Of a stretch of DNA of 64,000 bases, positions 1 through 8,134 are shown one piece after another. The notes beneath the pieces were generated by a model. That model searched no databases. It was not told the DNA's origin and saw only the letters and a program-made list of their open reading frames with translations. This stretch comes from Pseudomonas fluorescens (GTDB taxonomy: Bacteria > Pseudomonadota > Gammaproteobacteria > Pseudomonadales > Pseudomonadaceae). The position numbers and the translations under genes were made by a program. The number at the start of each line of letters is the position of its first letter. Positions within the stretch are counted from its first letter, which is position 1. The stretch is taken from assembly GCF_902498195.1 (NCBI RefSeq), contig NZ_CABVIY010000010.1, forward strand, positions 124,001 to 188,000, in the 5' to 3' direction.

Positions 1-150
1 CCAAGTTTCGAAGTACAAAATATCTTAGATAATGCAGAGACTCGAGCTCTTGCTCGAAAACAGCACCTGACAAATAAAATCAAACGCCTGGAATCCGAGC
101 TAGCCCCCTATTCCGCCAGCACTCAAAACTCAAACATCAGGAGTAAATAA
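1..150 (+). CDS. C-terminal tail of an unknown protein (5' end outside window)
   Basis: Frame 1 is open from the first base for 49 codons and stops with TAA at 148-150. The peptide is charged and helical, with a heptad-like stretch (KIKRLESEL), which suggests a coiled coil. The stretch is AT-rich compared with the betaine genes and lies just before an RHS toxin-tip gene, so it may be the end of an accessory or toxin-related gene. I do not recognise the family. Because only the tail is visible, the start, length and function cannot be judged, and a chance open frame is possible. Confidence 0.4.
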   Translation, partial: PSFEVQNILDNAETRALARKQHLTNKIKRLESELAPYSASTQNSNIRSK

Positions 151-186
151 TACGGCTGATGCCGCCCAATCTACTTCAGAAAGTAT

Positions 187-243
187 CTAAGCCACACTAA
201 GCACCTTATGCGGCTCAATCAAAACCTATTCGTCACGCTTGCA
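187..243 (-). pseudogene. Decayed copy of the 3' end of fdhA
   Basis: These bases align by eye to the end of intact fdhA (about 1604-1656) at roughly 80 percent identity over some 53 columns with one gap. Read on the minus strand they still encode VLIEPHKVLSVA followed by a stop, against FVIDPHKLFSAA and stop in FdhA. A stop codon upstream in the same frame shows it is not functional. With the real fdhA end it brackets the RHS gene at 367-1455, so it looks like a relic of an insertion or duplication next to fdhA. Confidence 0.6.
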
Positions 244-291
244 CCGATTGGCGGTTGCAGTCCATCAGCGCAAGCGCCGCGATCATCAATA

Positions 292-309
292 ACTATCACA
301 TCTGATAGT
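292..309. promoter_or_regulatory. Palindrome upstream of first RHS gene
   Basis: ACTATCA-CATC-TGATAGT is a perfect 7-bp inverted repeat with a 4-bp loop, 57 bp before the RHS start at 367. The same arms recur upstream of the second RHS gene at 18832-18849. It could be an operator, an RNA hairpin in the 5' leader, or a mark of cassette mobility. Confidence 0.5.
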
Positions 310-366
310 AGGCATCGCCCAGGGATTGCGCGACAGTGAAACCCTGAATCGACCCGGAGCCCAGCC

Positions 367-1455
367 ATGCCGCGCACTCTCACTCTGGTTCAACATCAAT
401 ACGACGCACTGAATCGGCTGGCCGCCAGTACACCTTCGGCACAAGACACCGCCCTGCGCTTTTACCGCAAAGATCGCCTGGTCACCGAGGTTCAGGGCAC
501 AGTCAAGCGCGGTATCCTGCGGCACGAAAATCTGGTGCTGGCGCAGCAACAACACCGGTGTAGCACGGCTGCGCAGAAAGGCCTGCTCGCCACTGATCAA
601 CAGGGCTCGGTGCTGAGCGTACAAACCGCCACTCAACTTCATCCCCTCGCCTACACACCTTACGGTCACCGTTCGCCCGCCAATGATTTGCTCAGCCTGC
701 TCGGCTTCAATGGTGAATTCCCGGATGCTGTGACGGGGTGGTATTTGTTGGGGACCGGGTATCATCGACCGTTCAATCCTGTGCTGATGCGGTTTATCTG
801 CACGGATAGCTGGAGTCCTTTCAAGGAGGGAGGATTAAATACGTATGCGTATTGTGAAGGTGACCCGGTAAACCAAAAAGACCCCGAAGGTCATATGTCC
901 GTGAAGCAGCTAGTGGCACTTTTCGATGCAAAACAAGCGCCCCAATCACTTCCTACTGTAAATCCATCGAGAGCAAGGGGAGGAATGCCAAAAAAAATAA
1001 ATAAACTAGCGACCGACATACTCACTTACGAGGATACTTCCTCTAGCGGCAATCTAAGGCTCACGATCGATGCTCACGGCGTAAAAGCACCGGGGTCAAA
1101 AGCATTCATGGTGCATAACGGGGGAAACCTTTTAAATCCAAAACAGCTTCACGCAAAATTGCTCTCAAACGGGATCAAGCTGGACAGTTATAACAGTCTC
1201 CGTCTATTAGTCTGCGATAGCACCACTTACGGAACTAAGTCATTCGCAGCTTCTTTTGCCAAAATAACCAGCAAGCCCACCAAGGGATATATTGGCACCG
1301 TAACACCTTTAAAAAACAGGGATCTAAGAGATATTCTCGGAATAATTCGTCTGGGAGAGGCAAAACGCAACGTAGAACGAATTGGTTCAATTATTGATAA
1401 AACCGGGAACTTCCAGCCTGTAAAATTTACGAAATCCGGAAAAATTATCCCATGA
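367..1455 (+). CDS. Orphan RHS repeat-associated core protein with C-terminal toxin-like domain
   Basis: A 362-residue protein. Residues about 60-176 are the RHS/YD core (AYTPYGHR, LGFNGE, TGWYLLGTGYH, NPVLMRF, GGLNTYAYCEGDPVN), ending at the DPEG boundary at residues 172-175. Full RHS proteins exceed 1000 residues, so this is a displaced tip lacking the repeat shell. Residues 177-362 are a different, AT-rich domain. It has His237-Gly after a hydrophobic strand (LTIDAHG) and Cys283 after another (RLLVCDS), an arrangement seen in clan CD (caspase-like) cysteine peptidases; catalysis is inference. GGAG lies 7 nt before ATG at 367. No obvious immunity gene follows. Confidence 0.75.
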   Translation: MPRTLTLVQHQYDALNRLAASTPSAQDTALRFYRKDRLVTEVQGTVKRGILRHENLVLAQQQHRCSTAAQKGLLATDQQGSVLSVQTATQLHPLAYTPYGHRSPANDLLSLLGFNGEFPDAVTGWYLLGTGYHRPFNPVLMRFICTDSWSPFKEGGLNTYAYCEGDPVNQKDPEGHMSVKQLVALFDAKQAPQSLPTVNPSRARGGMPKKINKLATDILTYEDTSSSGNLRLTIDAHGVKAPGSKAFMVHNGGNLLNPKQLHAKLLSNGIKLDSYNSLRLLVCDSTTYGTKSFAASFAKITSKPTKGYIGTVTPLKNRDLRDILGIIRLGEAKRNVERIGSIIDKTGNFQPVKFTKSGKIIP

Positions 1456-1560
1456 GTGCATGGCAAACAAATCATCAAAACATTGAAATGATTGCCACCG
1501 GCTTCGGCGATGTCGATGCGATCCCTGCCAACATAAACCGATCAATACGTTGAAAGCCTT

Positions 1561-1586
1561 AAACAAAAAGGCGGCTTCCGCCGCCC
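1561..1586 (-). terminator. Rho-independent terminator of fdhA
   Basis: On the minus strand GGCGGC-GGAA-GCCGCC is followed by TTTTTGTTT, about 20 bp after the fdhA stop codon. This is a typical intrinsic terminator closing the glyA-sox-purU-fdhA block. Confidence 0.8.
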
Positions 1587-1605
1587 TTCTGCTTTGCTAA
1601 TACCC

Positions 1606-2805
1606 TTACGCCGCACTAAACAACTTATGCGGATCAATCACAAACTTCTTCGGCACGCCCGCATCAAACTCGCCATACCCCTCAGGCGCCTGATCCAGGC
1701 TGATCACCTGCACGCCCACCACTTCGGCAATGTTGATGCGGTCCCACATGATCGCCTGCATCAGCTGGCGGTTGTATTTCATCACCGGGGTCTGGCCGGT
1801 GTGGAAGCTGTGGGATTTGGCCCAGCCGAGGCCGAAGCGGATGCTCAGGCTGCCCATTTTCGCGGCGGCGTCCACGGCACCCGGATCTTCGGTGACGTAC
1901 AGGCCGGGGATGCCGATTTTTCCGGCCACCCGTACCACGCCCATCAGCGAGTTGAGGACGGTGGCCGGGGCTTCGTGTTTCACGCCGTCGTGGCCGTGAC
2001 CACGGGCTTCGAAGCCGACGGCGTCGATGGCGCAATCCACTTCCGGTTCGCCCAGCAACGCGGCGATCTGTTCGTGCAGCGGAGTGTCGAGGGAAAGGTC
2101 GGCGATTTCGAAGCCCTGGGCCTTGGCGTGGGCCAGGCGCACGGTGTTGACGTCACCGACGATCACCACCGCCGCACCCAGCAGGCGAGCGGAAGCAGCA
2201 GCCGCCAGGCCGACCGGGCCGGCACCGGCGATGTACACGGTACTGCCAGGACCAACGCCCGCGGTCACGGCGCCGTGGTAACCGGTGGGCAGGATGTCGG
2301 AGAGGCAGGTCAGGTCGCGGATTTTTTCCATCGCGCGATCACGGTCCGGCAGTTTCAGCAGGTTGAAGTCGGCGTACGGCACCAGCGCGTATTCAGCCTG
2401 GCCGCCGGTCCAGTCGCCCATGTCGACGTAACCATAGGCACCGCCCGGGCGAGCCGGGTTAACGCTCAGGCACACGCCGGTGTGCATTTCCTTGCAGGAG
2501 CGGCAGCGCCCGCACGCCACGTTGAACGGTACGGACACTAGGTCGCCAATTTGCAGGTTTTCGACGTCGCGGCCCTTCTCGATCACTTCACCGGTGATTT
2601 CGTGACCCAGGACCAGACCGGTTTGAGCGGTGGTACGACCACGCACCATGTGCTGGTCGGAACCACAAATGTTGGTGGACACCACGCGCAGGATGACGGC
2701 GTGCTCGATCTTCCTGCCGCGCGGGTCCTGCATTTTCGGATAGTCGATTTTCTGTACTTCGACCTTGCCAGCGCCGAGATACACCACACCACGATTGCCA
2801 GACAT
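1606..2805 (-). CDS. fdhA: Glutathione-independent formaldehyde dehydrogenase (Zn-ADH family)
   Basis: A 399-residue zinc-dependent medium-chain dehydrogenase. It has the GHEITGEV catalytic zinc region (GSDQH, GHE), the structural zinc cysteines CGRCRSCKEMHTGVC, and a Rossmann motif AGAGPVGLAAA near residue 190. Members oxidise formaldehyde to formate with tightly bound NAD and no glutathione. Its place downstream of the sarcosine oxidase genes fits disposal of formaldehyde from betaine demethylation. The start at 2805 has a GAGGTG ribosome site 6-7 nt upstream. Gene order matches fdhA of P. aeruginosa. The 3' end is duplicated as a relic at 187-243. Confidence 0.95.
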   Translation of the reverse strand: MSGNRGVVYLGAGKVEVQKIDYPKMQDPRGRKIEHAVILRVVSTNICGSDQHMVRGRTTAQTGLVLGHEITGEVIEKGRDVENLQIGDLVSVPFNVACGRCRSCKEMHTGVCLSVNPARPGGAYGYVDMGDWTGGQAEYALVPYADFNLLKLPDRDRAMEKIRDLTCLSDILPTGYHGAVTAGVGPGSTVYIAGAGPVGLAAAASARLLGAAVVIVGDVNTVRLAHAKAQGFEIADLSLDTPLHEQIAALLGEPEVDCAIDAVGFEARGHGHDGVKHEAPATVLNSLMGVVRVAGKIGIPGLYVTEDPGAVDAAAKMGSLSIRFGLGWAKSHSFHTGQTPVMKYNRQLMQAIMWDRINIAEVVGVQVISLDQAPEGYGEFDAGVPKKFVIDPHKLFSAA

Positions 2806-2909
2806 GCTTTCACCTCGCTGTTGTTTTTATGGATCCGCGTTGCCCAGGCAGGCAGCGCGTTAAGTGCTCGGGTACAGATGCTGTTTCTTGTGTTGCTTGT
2901 CAGGGCCTC

Positions 2910-2974
2910 TTCGCGAGCAAGCCCGCTCCCACATTTGACCGCGTCCTCCTGTGGGAGCGGGCTTGCTCGCGAAA
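2910..2974. repeat. REPIN (GGGAGCGGGCTTGCTCGCGA family)
   Basis: Two inverted REP copies, TTCGCGAGCAAGCCCGCTCC and its complement, face each other across a short spacer in the fdhA-purU gap. Confidence 0.9.
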
Positions 2975-2979
2975 GCGAT

Positions 2980-3837
2980 CTAAAGAACGACCGTGCGATT
3001 GGCGTTCAAGAACACCCTTCTCTCAATGTGATAACCCACCGCCCGCGCCAGGGTCAGGCCTTCGATATCCCGCCCCTTGGCAATCAGGTCTTCGGGGTAA
3101 TGGCTGTGATCCACCACCTCGACGCCCTGGGCAATGATCGGCCCTTCATCCAGGTCGTTGTTGATGTAATGCGCCGTGGCGCCGACCAGTTTCACGCCCT
3201 TGTTGTAGGCCTGGTGATAGGGCTTGGCGCCTTTGAAACCCGGCAGCAGGGAGTGGTGAATGTTGATCGCCTTGCCATCGAGCTTGCGGCACAGCTCCGG
3301 CGACAGGACCTGCATATAGCGCGCAAGGATCACCAGTTCGGCACCGGCCTCTTCGATCACCTGCAACACCTGACGCTCCTGCGACGGTTTGTCGTTCGGG
3401 TCCAGGGGGAAATGGTAGTACGGAATCTGATGCCAGTCGGCCAGCGGCTTGAGGTCCGGATGGTTGGAAACCACGGCGGCCACGTCCATCGACAACTGGC
3501 CGATACGCTGGCGGTAGAGCAAGTCGTTAAGGCAGTGATCGGCCTTGGAGACCATGATCACCACTTTGGGCCGATAGTGCGGCGGGGTCAGCTCGAAGAT
3601 CATGCCGAAGGCTTCACCGCGCTCGGCCAGGCCCGCGCGAAATGACTGCTCGTCGAAGCCGTCAGGCTGGCGAAATTCCACGCGAATGAAGAAACGGCCC
3701 GAGAGCCGATCGTCGAAGGAGTGGTGTTCGGTGACGTAGCAGCCCTGCTCGAACAGAAAGCGGGTCACCGCGTCCACCGTGCCGAGCACGCTGGGGCAGT
3801 CGGCGGTCAGAATCCATGTGTCTGGGGCGCGGCTCAT
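2980..3837 (-). CDS. purU: Formyltetrahydrofolate deformylase
   Basis: A 285-residue protein with an N-terminal ACT-like domain (residues 5-85) and a formyltransferase-fold domain with the NIHHSLLPGFKGAKPY motif near residue 200, diagnostic of PurU. It hydrolyses 10-formyl-THF to formate and THF. Beside sox, glyA and fdhA it would recycle the folate loaded by sarcosine oxidase; this is the betaine-linked copy (purU2 in P. aeruginosa). AGGAG lies 10 nt before the ATG at 3837. Confidence 0.95.
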   Translation of the reverse strand: MSRAPDTWILTADCPSVLGTVDAVTRFLFEQGCYVTEHHSFDDRLSGRFFIRVEFRQPDGFDEQSFRAGLAERGEAFGMIFELTPPHYRPKVVIMVSKADHCLNDLLYRQRIGQLSMDVAAVVSNHPDLKPLADWHQIPYYHFPLDPNDKPSQERQVLQVIEEAGAELVILARYMQVLSPELCRKLDGKAINIHHSLLPGFKGAKPYHQAYNKGVKLVGATAHYINNDLDEGPIIAQGVEVVDHSHYPEDLIAKGRDIEGLTLARAVGYHIERRVFLNANRTVVL

Positions 3838-3880
3838 AGTGCGGTGACTCCTGAAACATTGATAGTCGATGCAACACCTT

Positions 3881-3968
3881 GTGGGAGCGGGCTTGCTCGC
3901 GAATGCGGCGTGTCAGTCACCTTGATGCCAACTGACCCACCGTATTCGCGAGCAAGCCCGCTCCCACA
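3881..3968. repeat. REPIN between purU and soxG
   Basis: Inverted pair of the GTGGGAGCGGGCTTGCTCGC family with a spacer of about 40 bp. The second arm ends about 10 bp before the soxG stop. Confidence 0.9.
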
Positions 3969-3978
3969 AGGAGGAGTG

Positions 3979-4611
3979 TCAGTCCTGGACGCTCAGGCCG
4001 AACTCGGCGGAAGCATCCTGCAACCACAACCACCAGTAATCCGAGAAGCTGCGGCGGATCAGCAGTTCCCAGGTGTCTTCGGCGGTGTGGCGGATCACCA
4101 GTTGCGACTTGGCGAACACCGTACCGACCGCCTTGCCCACCGGGAAGTTGTTGGGGTGCACGTCGTAGCTGGTGGATTTCATCAGCACCTGGCGCACGTT
4201 CGGGCCGCTCAGTTCGAGGATCTGCTGGCCGCCGCTGACGTTGACGATCTGGATGTGCAGGTCGCCCAGCGCTTCACGCAGCTTTTTCTCCGCGGCGAAC
4301 TCTTCGCCGGTCGGGACAATCAGCAGCCACTCGTCCGGGCCCATCCATTGCAGGCTGGTTTCACCCTTGACGATGACGGTCAACGCACTGGGCAATTCGA
4401 TGCCCAGGGCCTTGTGCACGCCGGCGGCGAACGCGGCATCGTGGCCATCGCCACGGATCGTCAGGTGGCCCAGGAGTTTTTTCTCGCGCACGGTCACGCC
4501 GGCGCTCTTGCGACCCTTGCCCACCAGGCTGGCGAGGTCGGCGTGATGCAGCGACGACTCGGCCTTGGCCCCGGAGGTTGGGCGTTGTTGGTAAACATTG
4601 GCTGCGGTCAT
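3979..4611 (-). CDS. soxG: Sarcosine oxidase gamma subunit
   Basis: A 210-residue GcvT-related subunit of the heterotetrameric sarcosine oxidase, with the conserved stretch LQWMGPDEWLLI and C-terminal RRSFSDYWWLWLQDA. The ATG at 4611 (MTAANVY) is chosen because AGGAAAGGTG precedes it; a longer frame reaches upstream only through REP DNA. The complex oxidises sarcosine to glycine and passes the methyl group to THF. It follows soxA in the soxBDAG order, separated by a REPIN. Confidence 0.93.
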   Translation of the reverse strand: MTAANVYQQRPTSGAKAESSLHHADLASLVGKGRKSAGVTVREKKLLGHLTIRGDGHDAAFAAGVHKALGIELPSALTVIVKGETSLQWMGPDEWLLIVPTGEEFAAEKKLREALGDLHIQIVNVSGGQQILELSGPNVRQVLMKSTSYDVHPNNFPVGKAVGTVFAKSQLVIRHTAEDTWELLIRRSFSDYWWLWLQDASAEFGLSVQD

Positions 4612-4668
4612 AAAGCACCTTTCCTGAATTCTGTTGGTTCCGGCCCTTGTGGTGGCTGTACCGCCGCC

Positions 4669-4732
4669 TTCGCGAGCAAGCCCGCTCCCACATTCGACCG
4701 CATTCCCCTGTGGGAGCGGGCTTGCTCGCGAA
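4669..4732. repeat. REPIN between soxG and soxA
   Basis: Short-spacer inverted pair of the main REP family lying inside the sox operon, between the soxA stop and the soxG ribosome site. Confidence 0.9.
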
Positions 4733-4775
4733 TGGGCCGACTCGGTGTCATGCCCATCCACAAGCACTGAAGCCA

Positions 4776-7700
4776 CTAAACGTTCTGGCGCTCACCCTTC
4801 GGATCGAAGAACACCGAAGAAACGATTTCCGCCTCGATCACGCTGCCGTCCGCCAGTGGCGCGAACACACGCTCACCCATGCGGTTGAGGCCGCCCTTGA
4901 CCACGCCCATGGCAAACGAATAGCCCAGGGAGTTGTGCAGGTAGCTGGAAGTCACGTGACCAACCATGGTCATCGGGATCGCCTGTTTGGTGTTGAACAC
5001 CAGTTGCGCACCTTCCGGCAGCCACTTGTTCGGGTCGATCGGCTTGAGGCCGACCAGCTGTTTACGCTGATCACGCACGCAGTCTTCACGGTTCATCCCG
5101 CGCCAGCCGATCCACGAGAACGGTTTGGTGCGACCGACACACCAGCCCATGTTCAGGTCGTCCGGGGTCATCGAGCTGTCAGTGTCCTGGCCGACGATGA
5201 TGAAGCCCTTCTCGGCCCGCAGCACGTGCATGGTTTCGGTGCCGTACGGGGTCAGGTTGTATTTCTTGCCGGCGTCGACGATTTTCTCGAGCACGCCCAT
5301 CGCGTAGTCGGCTTGCACGTTGACTTCGTACGACAGCTCACCGGTAAACGAAATCCGGAAAATCCGCGCCGGCACGCCACCGACCAGGGCTTCTTTCCAG
5401 GTCATGAACGGGAAGGCTTCGTTGCTCAGGTCGGCGTCGGTGACTTCGCTGAGCAGCTTGCGGCTGTTCGGCCCGGACAGGGTCATGGTTGCCCAGTGAT
5501 CCGTCACGGAAGTGAAGTACACCTTCAGCTCTGGCCATTCAGTCTGCGAGTAGATTTCCAGCCATTGCAGCACGCGTGCAGCGCCGCCGGTGGTGGTGGT
5601 CATCACGAAATGGTTGTCGGCGAGACAGGCGGTCACGCCGTCGTCGAACACCATGCCGTCTTCTTTACACATCAGGCCGTAGCGCGCCTTGCCCACGTCG
5701 AGCTTGGTCCAGGCGTTGGTGTAGATGCGGTTGAGGAATTCGCGTGCATCCGGGCCCTGGATGTCGATCTTGCCCAGGGTCGAGGCGTCCAGCAGGCCGA
5801 CGCTGTCGCGCACGGCTTTGCATTCGCGTTTCACGGCGGCATGCATGTCTTCACCGGATTTCGGGAAGTACCAAGGGCGCTTCCACTGGCCGACGTCTTC
5901 GAACTCGGCGCCGTTTTTCAGGTGCCACTGATGCAGCGCGGTGTAGCGCACCGGCTCGAAGATGTGCCCACAGTGACGACCGGCCACGGCGCCGAACGTC
6001 ACCGGCGTGTAGTTCGGACGGAACATGGTGGTGCCCATCTGCGGGATGGTCACGTTCAGCGAACGGGCGGCGATGGCCAGGCCGTTGACGTTGCCGAGCT
6101 TGCCCTGGTCGGTGCCGAAGCCTAGCGCGGTGTAGCGCTTGACGTGCTCGACCGACTCGAAGCCTTCGCGGGTCGCCAGTTCGATGGCGGCGGCGGTGAC
6201 GTCGTTTTGCAGGTCGACGAATTGCTTCGGTGCCCGTGCGGTGTTCTTTTCGTGTGGCACCTGGAACAGCGCCAGGGTCGGCTCTTCCAGACGCGACAGG
6301 GCTTTGGGCAGAGTCGCTTCGACCACACCGAAACCGGCTTCGCTGGCGGCGCGCACGCCCCCTTCAAAACCATCGGCCAAGGAATCGGCCAGACCGTAGA
6401 CGCCGTTGATGCCACCGACGCACACGCGTTTCTGCGGTGCTTCGCCCGGAACGAAACCGAGGATGTCTTCACGCCAGGTCGGCTTGCCGCCCAGGTGCGA
6501 AGCCAGGTGAACCACCGGGCTGTAGCCGCCGGAGCTGGCCACCAGGTCACACTCCAGCCATTCGCCCGGGCTGGTGACTTTGTGCCCTTTCACATCAATG
6601 GCTGCAACGCGGGCAGCGGTGACGTGCTTGCTGCCACGGGCCTCGATCACGGCGCTGCCGGTGAGGATGCGGATGCCCTTGGCGCGTGCTTCTTCCACCA
6701 GCGCACCGCGCGGGTTGCTGCGGGCGTCGGCGATGGCCACCACTTGCAGGCTGGCATCCAGCCAATCCAGGGCCACGCGGTAGGCGTGGTCGTTGTTGGT
6801 GCTCAGCACCAGCTTCTTGCCCGGTGCCACGCCGTAGCGGCGAACGTAAGTCGAGACCGCGCCAGCGAGCATGTTGCCCGGCACGTCGTTGTTGCCGTAC
6901 ACCAGCGGACGCTCGTGGGCGCCGGTCGCCAGGACCACGCGCTTGGCGCGGACACGGTGGATGCGCTGACGCACCTGGCCAATCGGTGCGCGGTCGCCGA
7001 GGTGATCGGTGAGGCGCTCGTGAATGGTCAGGAAGTTATGGTCGTGGTAGCCGTTGACCGTGGCGCGCGGCAACAGCAGCACGTCCGGGGTGTTCTTCAG
7101 CTCGGCGATGACGCTGGCGACCCACTCGGTCGCAGGCTTGCCGTCGAGGCTTTCGCGGGAGTCGAGCAGGCTGCCGCCGAACTCTTCCTGTTCATCGGCG
7201 AGGATCACCCGGGCGCCGCTGCGCGCAGCCGCCAGTGCAGCCGCCAGACCCGCAGGGCCAGCGCCGACGATCAGCACGTCGCAGTGCTGGTTCATGTAGT
7301 CGTAGGTGTCCGGATCGTTCTCGGTCGGCGAGCGGCCAAGACCGGCAGCCTTGCGAATGTACTTCTCGTAAGTCATCCAGAACGATTGCGGGTACATGAA
7401 GGTTTTGTAGTAGAAGCCCGGCGGCATCAGCTTGCCGCCGACCTTGCCGAGAATCCCCATCATGTCGTTGTTCACGCTCGGCCAGCCGTTGGTGCTGGTG
7501 GCGACCAAACCTTGATACAGCGCTTGTTGCGTGGCGCGTACGTTCGGGATTTGCGTGGCTTCGGTGGCGCCGATCTGCAGCACTGCGTTCGGCTCTTCGG
7601 CACCGGCGGCGAAGATGCCTCGCGGACGGGAGTACTTGAAGCTGCGACCGATAATGTCGACGCCGTTGGCCAGCAGTGCAGCGGCCAGGGAGTCGCCTTC

Positions 7701-7793
7701 GAAGCCTTTGTAGCTCTGGCCGTTGAAGGTGAAGCTCAGGACTTTGTTGCGGTCGATCCGTCCGCCGTTGGACAGGCGATTGATCTGGCTCAT
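4776..7793 (-). CDS. soxA: Sarcosine oxidase alpha subunit
   Basis: A 1005-residue protein, the usual length. An N-terminal 2Fe-2S-ferredoxin-like fold is followed by a dinucleotide-binding domain with GAGPAGLAAALAAA (about residue 177) and ATGAHERPLVYGNNDVPG. The C-terminal third is a GcvT-type folate-binding domain (DASTLGKIDIQGPDA, LSGPNSRKLL). It binds NAD and THF and channels the formaldehyde-level carbon to folate. The start overlaps the soxD stop by 4 bp, showing translational coupling. Confidence 0.97.
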   Translation of the reverse strand: MSQINRLSNGGRIDRNKVLSFTFNGQSYKGFEGDSLAAALLANGVDIIGRSFKYSRPRGIFAAGAEEPNAVLQIGATEATQIPNVRATQQALYQGLVATSTNGWPSVNNDMMGILGKVGGKLMPPGFYYKTFMYPQSFWMTYEKYIRKAAGLGRSPTENDPDTYDYMNQHCDVLIVGAGPAGLAAALAAARSGARVILADEQEEFGGSLLDSRESLDGKPATEWVASVIAELKNTPDVLLLPRATVNGYHDHNFLTIHERLTDHLGDRAPIGQVRQRIHRVRAKRVVLATGAHERPLVYGNNDVPGNMLAGAVSTYVRRYGVAPGKKLVLSTNNDHAYRVALDWLDASLQVVAIADARSNPRGALVEEARAKGIRILTGSAVIEARGSKHVTAARVAAIDVKGHKVTSPGEWLECDLVASSGGYSPVVHLASHLGGKPTWREDILGFVPGEAPQKRVCVGGINGVYGLADSLADGFEGGVRAASEAGFGVVEATLPKALSRLEEPTLALFQVPHEKNTARAPKQFVDLQNDVTAAAIELATREGFESVEHVKRYTALGFGTDQGKLGNVNGLAIAARSLNVTIPQMGTTMFRPNYTPVTFGAVAGRHCGHIFEPVRYTALHQWHLKNGAEFEDVGQWKRPWYFPKSGEDMHAAVKRECKAVRDSVGLLDASTLGKIDIQGPDAREFLNRIYTNAWTKLDVGKARYGLMCKEDGMVFDDGVTACLADNHFVMTTTTGGAARVLQWLEIYSQTEWPELKVYFTSVTDHWATMTLSGPNSRKLLSEVTDADLSNEAFPFMTWKEALVGGVPARIFRISFTGELSYEVNVQADYAMGVLEKIVDAGKKYNLTPYGTETMHVLRAEKGFIIVGQDTDSSMTPDDLNMGWCVGRTKPFSWIGWRGMNREDCVRDQRKQLVGLKPIDPNKWLPEGAQLVFNTKQAIPMTMVGHVTSSYLHNSLGYSFAMGVVKGGLNRMGERVFAPLADGSVIEAEIVSSVFFDPKGERQNV

Positions 7794-8119
7794 ACCTTCT
7801 CTCCCAGAGCCGTCGTAGCCGCTTTCGAGCTATCGGTCTTGTCGGTGAATTGTGGCTTGGTGCCGATCTTGTAGGTTTCGAGAATCTCGTAGGTCACGGT
7901 GTCGCGGGTGACGTTGAAGTACTGGCGGCAGCCGGCAACGTGATCCCACAGCTCGTGGTGCAGACCGCGCGGGTTGTCGCGGAAGAACATGTAGTCGCCC
8001 CACTCCTCGTCGGTGCAGCTGTTCGGGTCCAGTGGACGCGGGATGTGCGCCTGGCCGGAGGCGTGGAATTCCTCTTCGGAGCGCAGTTCGCCGCAGTGAG
8101 GACAGAAGATATGCAACAT
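7790..8119 (-). CDS. soxD: Sarcosine oxidase delta subunit
   Basis: A 109-residue protein with the zinc-binding N-terminus MLHIFCPHCGELR and the conserved EEWGDYMFFRDNPRG and HVAGCRQYFNV segments of SoxD. It is the small structural subunit of the tetramer. It overlaps soxA by 4 bp and follows soxB by 15 bp, so the genes are one transcript. Confidence 0.95.
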   Translation of the reverse strand: MLHIFCPHCGELRSEEEFHASGQAHIPRPLDPNSCTDEEWGDYMFFRDNPRGLHHELWDHVAGCRQYFNVTRDTVTYEILETYKIGTKPQFTDKTDSSKAATTALGEKV

Positions 8120-8134
8120 GGTGGATTTCTCCTG

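Noticed and set aside
1489..1554. Immunity peptide after the first RHS gene
   Set aside because: A 21-codon frame (MIATGFGDVDAIPANINRSIR) has no ribosome site or known family and is too short to support.
3979..4776. Longer soxG start at 4776
   Set aside because: The extension runs through a REPIN and encodes low-complexity residues; the inner ATG has a clear ribosome site and fits family length.
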